Origin: Chromohalobacter nigrandesensis
Lineage (GTDB): Bacteria > Pseudomonadota > Gammaproteobacteria > Pseudomonadales > Halomonadaceae
Direction: 5' to 3'
DNA length: 64,000 nt
Assembly (NCBI RefSeq): GCF_023061285.1
Contig: NZ_JAKGAM010000011.1
Coordinates: forward strand, 1-64,000
The notes under the pieces were generated by a model that had not been told where the DNA came from, did not search any database, and saw only the letters and a program-made list of their open reading frames with translations. Shown in pieces: positions 59,929 to 64,000 of this stretch (positions within the stretch are counted from its first letter, which is position 1; every line of letters starts with the position of its first letter). The translations under genes were made by a program, and so were the position numbers.

Positions 59929-60861
59929 ATGCGCATTTTGATCCATGCCGACGACGCCGCGCTCTGGAAAGACAGGCTCGCTTCGCGTTTACCCTCGGCG
60001 GAGTTCGCCATCAGTGGCGAAACGAGCGATTTCCAGGCTGACTACCTCGCGGCATGGAAGCCGCCAGCGTCACTGTTCGAGGCCCAGACAGCGCTCAAGG
60101 GCATCGTCAATCTCGGCGCCGGCGTGGATGCGTTGCTCAACAACCCCGCACTGCCCCGCGACATCCCCATCGTCAAGCTGCGCGATGCCGGCATGGGCGA
60201 GCTGATCGCCGACTACGTGCGCTATGGCGTGCTGCATTTTCAACGCGACTTCGACCGTTACCGCCGCCAGCAGCATCACGCCACCTGGCGCGAACATGCG
60301 CTCACGTCCAAGCACGAATGGGGCATCGGCATTCTTGGGCTGGGCGCCATCGGCCGCCATGTCGCCCACCAGCTCGCCGATGACGGCTATCCCGTGCATG
60401 GCTGGAGTCGCTCGCCCAAGACCCTCAGAGACATCACCTGCCACCATGGTGACGCTGGCCTCCAGGCACTGCTCGGCAAGGTCCGCACTCTGGTCACGCT
60501 GCTACCCGATACGCCCGCCACCCGCGGGATCATCGACCGCGACGCCCTGGCCGCGTTACCCGACGGCGCCAGCCTGATCAATCCCGGACGCGGCACGCTG
60601 ATCGACGAGTCCGCGTTGCTCGAGGCATTGGGTAACGGCGAAGAGGAAAACGGCCGACTGCGCGGTGCGCTGCTCGATGCCTTTCCCACCGAGCCGCTAC
60701 CCGACGACAGCCCGCTATGGCCGCATCCACGCCTATGGATCACCCCGCACATGGCCGGCCCGACCCCCATCGACGAAGCCGCCGACCAGGTCGCCAAGGC
60801 CCTCACCGCCATGCACGCCGGCGAAGCCATCGACACCGTCGACCCCAAGGCCGGTTACTGA
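59929..60861 (+). CDS. ghrA: Glyoxylate/hydroxypyruvate reductase A-like dehydrogenase
   Basis: The 310-residue D-2-hydroxyacid dehydrogenase has the Rossmann motif GILGLGAIGRHVA and the catalytic His in WITPHMAG. The short catalytic domain and length match GhrA, reducing glyoxylate and hydroxypyruvate with NADPH. GAGGATCTC precedes the ATG. Its last 7 bp overlap the end of the convergent ugpC gene. Confidence 0.86.
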   Translation: MRILIHADDAALWKDRLASRLPSAEFAISGETSDFQADYLAAWKPPASLFEAQTALKGIVNLGAGVDALLNNPALPRDIPIVKLRDAGMGELIADYVRYGVLHFQRDFDRYRRQQHHATWREHALTSKHEWGIGILGLGAIGRHVAHQLADDGYPVHGWSRSPKTLRDITCHHGDAGLQALLGKVRTLVTLLPDTPATRGIIDRDALAALPDGASLINPGRGTLIDESALLEALGNGEEENGRLRGALLDAFPTEPLPDDSPLWPHPRLWITPHMAGPTPIDEAADQVAKALTAMHAGEAIDTVDPKAGY

Positions 60862-61973
60862 CAGGCCTGGGCCTTGGCAGCGGCTCCCTCGGTCATAGAA
60901 ACGCGTCTCCCGTCGGCGTCGAAGACATGGCAATCCGCCAGGGAGAATGTGAGTGACAAACGCTGCCCCTCGTGGGCAGCGTGCGCACCATCCAGACGCA
61001 CGACCAGCCATTCCTCGAGCCCGGACAAGCGTGTATAGGCCAGCATATCCGCCCCCAACGGCTCGAGCATCTCGACCGTGACGTCCAGGACCGCTGCCGT
61101 ATCCGGTCGGGATGCGGCCTCGACGAGATGTTCCGGGCGAACCCCCAGATTCGTCACTCGCCCCTCGGGCATTGCAACCGGCAATGCCAGCGCTAGCTGC
61201 GTGCCATTGGGTAACACCACGCCATCGCGATGCACCGTCACGGGCAGGAAATTCATTGCCGGCGAGCCTAGAAAGCTCGCCACGAAAAGTGTCGCGGGTT
61301 GTTCATAAAGCGCCATCGGGGTACCGCATTGCTCGACACGCCCGGCGTTCATCACCACCAGACGGTCCGCCAGGGTCATCGCCTCTACCTGATCGTGCGT
61401 CACATAGACCGACGTCACGCCAAGCCGCTTCTGAAGACGCCGGATTTCCAATCGCATCTGCACACGCAGTTTGGCATCGAGGTTGGAGAGTGGTTCGTCG
61501 AATAGAAAGACTTGCGGCTCACGCACGATCGCTCGGCCCATCGCGACACGCTGGCGTTGTCCACCGGATAGCTGCCGTGGGCGTCGCTCGAGTAACTCGC
61601 TGAGCCCCAACAATTCGGCGGTGGCCGCCACACGACGGCGGATCTCGTCCTTGGGCATGCCACGATTTTTCAGCGCATAGCCCATGTTCCCGGCCACGCT
61701 CATGTGCGGGTAGAGCGCATAGTTCTGGAAGACCATGGCGATATCGCGTTCGGCAGGCTCCAGTTCGTTGACGCGCCGGCCGTTGATCGTGAGCTCTCCG
61801 TCACTGATCGCTTCCAGTCCCGCCAATGTACGCAACAAGGTCGACTTGCCACATCCCGAGGGCCCCACCACGACGATCAATTCCCCGTCGACAACGTCCA
61901 GGTCGATATCATGCAACGCGGTGATGCCATTGGGATAGCGTTTGCGAATGCCGTTGAGTCGTAAAGTCGCCAT
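60855..61973 (-). CDS. ugpC: Glycerol-3-phosphate ABC transporter ATPase UgpC
   Basis: The 372-residue ATPase has Walker A GPSGCGKSTLL, signature LSGGQRQRVAMGRAI, Walker B VFLFDEPLSNLDAK and a C-terminal MalK-like TOBE/regulatory domain (about 240-365). Order ugpB-A-E-C identifies it as the motor of sn-glycerol-3-phosphate import. Confidence 0.9.
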   Translation of the reverse strand: MATLRLNGIRKRYPNGITALHDIDLDVVDGELIVVVGPSGCGKSTLLRTLAGLEAISDGELTINGRRVNELEPAERDIAMVFQNYALYPHMSVAGNMGYALKNRGMPKDEIRRRVAATAELLGLSELLERRPRQLSGGQRQRVAMGRAIVREPQVFLFDEPLSNLDAKLRVQMRLEIRRLQKRLGVTSVYVTHDQVEAMTLADRLVVMNAGRVEQCGTPMALYEQPATLFVASFLGSPAMNFLPVTVHRDGVVLPNGTQLALALPVAMPEGRVTNLGVRPEHLVEAASRPDTAAVLDVTVEMLEPLGADMLAYTRLSGLEEWLVVRLDGAHAAHEGQRLSLTFSLADCHVFDADGRRVSMTEGAAAKAQACQ

Positions 61974-62013
61974 ATCGGATCACTCATTGAGCCACGGCCA
62001 GCACCGGGCACGC

Positions 62014-62859
62014 TTATTTTTCGCTGTCGACCAGCCCTTTCACGAAGTAACGCTGCATCAGCAGGATGACCGCGATAGGCGGCAACATGGCCAATACCGC
62101 CGTGGCAGTGACATCCTGCCAGGGCACGAGACCGTCGGCACTGGTCAACAAGCGCTTGAGACTGACCACGATGGTCAGATAATCGGCATCGTTGGTGATC
62201 AACAACGGCCATAGATACTGATTCCAGCCATACAGGAACATGATCACGAACAATGCCGCGAGGTTGGTCTTCGAAAGCGGTAGCAGGATGTCGCGCAGAA
62301 AACGCCAGGGGCCGGCGCCATCGATACGCGCCGCCTCGACCAATTCAGGCGGAATGGTGAGATAGAACTGACGCAGCAGAAACGTCGCGGTGGCGCTGGC
62401 GATCAACGGCAGGATCAGCCCCGCGTAGCTATCCAGCAGCCCCAGGTCGGCGACCACTTCGAACGTCGGCAGAATGCGCACCTCCACCGGCAACATCAGG
62501 GTTATGAAGATCAACCAGAAACATAGCCGTCGACAGGGAAACGCGAAGAAGACGATGGCATAAGCGGCAAGCACCGAGATCGCGATCTTGCCGATGGCGA
62601 TGCCCAACGCCATGAGCGTCGAGTTGATGAGCAGGGTCAGCACATCGGTTCCCAGGCCGCCGACCGAACCGTCGAGCAGATGCCGATAATTGTCCCAGCC
62701 CGCCTCGCCGAACCATAACGGTGCCGTCTGTGAGTAAAGTTCGCCCGGCGTATGGGTACTCGCCGTGAAGGCCAGCCACACCGGCAGCAGAAACAGCAGG
62801 CAACACAGCACCAGCAGCGCATGGCTCAACCTGTCCAACCCGGGACGACGATAATGCAT
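62014..62859 (-). CDS. ugpE: Glycerol-3-phosphate ABC permease UgpE
   Basis: The 281-residue membrane protein has about six helices and the EAA loop EAARIDGAGPWRFLRDILLP. It starts at ATG 62859, whose A is shared with the ugpA stop (TGATG), showing coupling; the much longer open frame upstream runs through ugpA out of frame and is not real. It pairs with UgpA. Confidence 0.91.
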   Translation of the reverse strand: MHYRRPGLDRLSHALLVLCCLLFLLPVWLAFTASTHTPGELYSQTAPLWFGEAGWDNYRHLLDGSVGGLGTDVLTLLINSTLMALGIAIGKIAISVLAAYAIVFFAFPCRRLCFWLIFITLMLPVEVRILPTFEVVADLGLLDSYAGLILPLIASATATFLLRQFYLTIPPELVEAARIDGAGPWRFLRDILLPLSKTNLAALFVIMFLYGWNQYLWPLLITNDADYLTIVVSLKRLLTSADGLVPWQDVTATAVLAMLPPIAVILLMQRYFVKGLVDSEK

Positions 62860-63737
62860 CAGTACTGCACCTTTCTTTCCAAGTAGCGGAACTGAAACCA
62901 TGTCAGGCCGCCGACCAGAGCCATCAGCAACACCGACTGAGCGGCGCTGGCCCCCATATCCTGACCGACGAAGCCATCCTGATAGACCTTGTAAACCAGT
63001 GTCGTGGTCGCGCCGCCGGGACCGCCGGACGTCACCGTGTCGATGGTGCCGAAGGTCTCGAAGAAGGCGTAGACACTGTTCATGACCAGCAAGAAGAACG
63101 CGGTCGGCGACAACAGCGGAAAGGTGATGGTCCAGAAACGTCGCCACGGGCCCGCACGGTCGATGGCCGCCGCCTCCAGCAGACTCTTGGGTAGCGCCTG
63201 CAACGCGGCGAGGAAGAACACGAAGTTGTAGCTCATCTGCTTCCACACCGAGGCCATGATCACCAGGGCCAAGGCCTGAACGCCATTGAGCTTGTGGTCC
63301 CACCCGATGCCGATATTGCCCAGCAAACCACTGATCAGCCCCAACGTCGGATCGAACAGGAACAGCCACAGCACGCCCGCCACCGCCGGCGCGACCGCAT
63401 AGGGCCATACCAACAGTGTGCGGTAGATGCGCGCACCGCGTATGACCCGGTCCGCCATGACCGCCAGGAGTAACGCGATGCTCATCGCACCGAGCGCCAC
63501 CGCCAGCGAAAAGATCAGCGTGGTGCCGAGTGCCTGATAATACGCCTTGTCGCTCAATACGGCCTGGAAGTTGGCAAACCCGGCGAACTCCCGGGACAAA
63601 CCAAAGGCATCCTCGACATAGAAGGCTTGCTCGATGGCTTGCAATGCCGGCCAGAAGAAAAAGACCAGAACGATGCCTAGCTGCGGCGCCATCAATATCC
63701 AGGGCGTGAGGCGATGGCGCTGAAACGGCGCACTCAT
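62859..63737 (-). CDS. ugpA: Glycerol-3-phosphate ABC permease UgpA
   Basis: The 292-residue membrane protein has about six helices; the N-terminal [20 protein letters not shown] and the EAA loop [20 protein letters not shown] are typical. The ATG at 63737 follows GAGGAATGCC; an ATG 15 bp upstream has no spacing for that site. Overlaps ugpE by 1 nt. Confidence 0.9.
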   Translation of the reverse strand: MSAPFQRHRLTPWILMAPQLGIVLVFFFWPALQAIEQAFYVEDAFGLSREFAGFANFQAVLSDKAYYQALGTTLIFSLAVALGAMSIALLLAVMADRVIRGARIYRTLLVWPYAVAPAVAGVLWLFLFDPTLGLISGLLGNIGIGWDHKLNGVQALALVIMASVWKQMSYNFVFFLAALQALPKSLLEAAAIDRAGPWRRFWTITFPLLSPTAFFLLVMNSVYAFFETFGTIDTVTSGGPGGATTTLVYKVYQDGFVGQDMGASAAQSVLLMALVGGLTWFQFRYLERKVQY

Positions 63738-63789
63738 GGCATTCCTCGGCATCTCGATGAGGACGATTTGCCTCCATGCTCAAACACAA

Positions 63790-63808
63790 GCGCCCGGCGA
63801 CCGGGCGC
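63790..63808. other. Hairpin in the ugpB-ugpA spacer
   Basis: GCGCCCGG and CCGGGCGC form a perfect 8-bp inverted repeat with a 3-nt loop between ugpB and ugpA. TTGTGTTTG follows on the minus strand. Such hairpins after a binding-protein gene often cause partial termination or stabilise its mRNA, giving more binding protein than permease. Confidence 0.55.
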
Positions 63809-63831
63809 CGTTATTCTCAAGTTGGAAGGCT

Positions 63832-64000
63832 TCACTGATGGGCGCTCTCGAACTTTTCCAAGAGTGCGTTGCCACGCGAGGCGGCTTCATCGAGCCCCTC
63901 CTGCCCCCCTACGTCACCCGAGAATATCTCTTCGAGCTCGCCGTTGATGACATCGCGAATCTGCACCATGTTGCCCAACCGCAATCCCTTGGAATTCTCG
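63832..64000 (-). CDS. ugpB: Glycerol-3-phosphate binding protein UgpB, 3' part only
   Basis: The frame runs off the window edge. Translation gives RLGNMVQIRDVINGELEEIF and ends LEKFESAHQ, matching the C terminus of UgpB periplasmic binding proteins. About 55 codons are present; the signal peptide and most of the ligand domain lie beyond the window. Confidence 0.85.
   Translation of the reverse strand, partial: ENSKGLRLGNMVQIRDVINGELEEIFSGDVGGQEGLDEAASRGNALLEKFESAHQ

Noticed and set aside
62859-63789. N-terminal extension making a 591-codon frame in front of ugpE
   Set aside because: It overlaps ugpA out of frame. The real ugpE start is coupled to the ugpA stop through TGATG.

Overview
The window is bacterial chromosome of roughly 60% GC, with dense genes, short spacers and many ATGA overlaps. 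A full ectoine degradation set (doeA, doeB, doeX, doeC, doeD, eutB, eutC plus a MocR/EnuR-type regulator), many acidic proteins and the overall gene complement point to a halophilic gammaproteobacterium of the Halomonadaceae, probably Chromohalobacter or Halomonas. That placement is an inference from gene content. No rRNA, tRNA, CRISPR array, prophage or intact insertion sequence was seen.

Layout. 0.1-7 kb: a flavin-reductase-like gene, then a trans-4-hydroxyproline catabolic cluster (2-epimerase, DHDPS-family deaminase, FCD-type GntR regulator, D-hydroxyproline dehydrogenase, NhaC-type transporter). A 17-bp operator-like element recurs in inverted orientation before the epimerase and the dehydrogenase. 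7-12.8 kb: a GNAT-nitrilase fusion, an MtfA-like peptidase, a DUF748 protein and a phosphotransferase. 12.9-17.5 kb (minus): a compact six-gene operon with a large ATP-grasp protein (tubulin-tyrosine-ligase-like, PqqD-like and degenerate HprK-like domains), a DoxX protein, two paralogous small exported peptides with Glu/Gly/Ala repeat tails, a DinB protein and a DUF302 protein. This looks like an undescribed ribosomal-peptide modification system and is the strongest discovery candidate.

17.7-23 kb: a ynjBCD-like ABC importer followed by a decayed second copy of the phosphotransferase, two sugar-transferase-like genes (one damaged), DUF3047 and a glutaredoxin-like protein. 24-27.3 kb: an ECF sigma factor with a zf-HC2 anti-sigma protein, an AraC regulator, a haloacid dehalogenase and an AhpD-like protein that shares an upstream element with the sigma gene. 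27.5-33.5 kb: a VTT/FAD-oxidoreductase fusion and an orphan TRAP binding protein next to a TctDE-like two-component system. 33.5-42.4 kb: a dsbG remnant, a second dehalogenase, argC, DUF4396, an EamA exporter with a LysR regulator, ExoD, an AraC/LysE pair and PhoD.

42.5-58.5 kb is an ectoine/hydroxyectoine catabolic island in two halves: doeC-doeD-eutB-eutC and doeA-doeB-doeX. Between them lie a universal stress protein, an AT-rich MFS gene, a YqiJ-like membrane protein and an fdhD-ydeP formate-dehydrogenase-like pair with a LysR gene. The enuR-like regulator is divergent from doeA across an 8-bp inverted repeat. DoeA opens ectoine to N-acetyl-diaminobutyrate, DoeB deacetylates it, DoeD transaminates it to aspartate semialdehyde and DoeC oxidises that to aspartate; EutB and EutC are assigned to hydroxyectoine-derived intermediates. 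The window ends with a 2-hydroxyacid dehydrogenase and a ugpBAEC glycerol-3-phosphate importer, with ugpB cut by the window edge.
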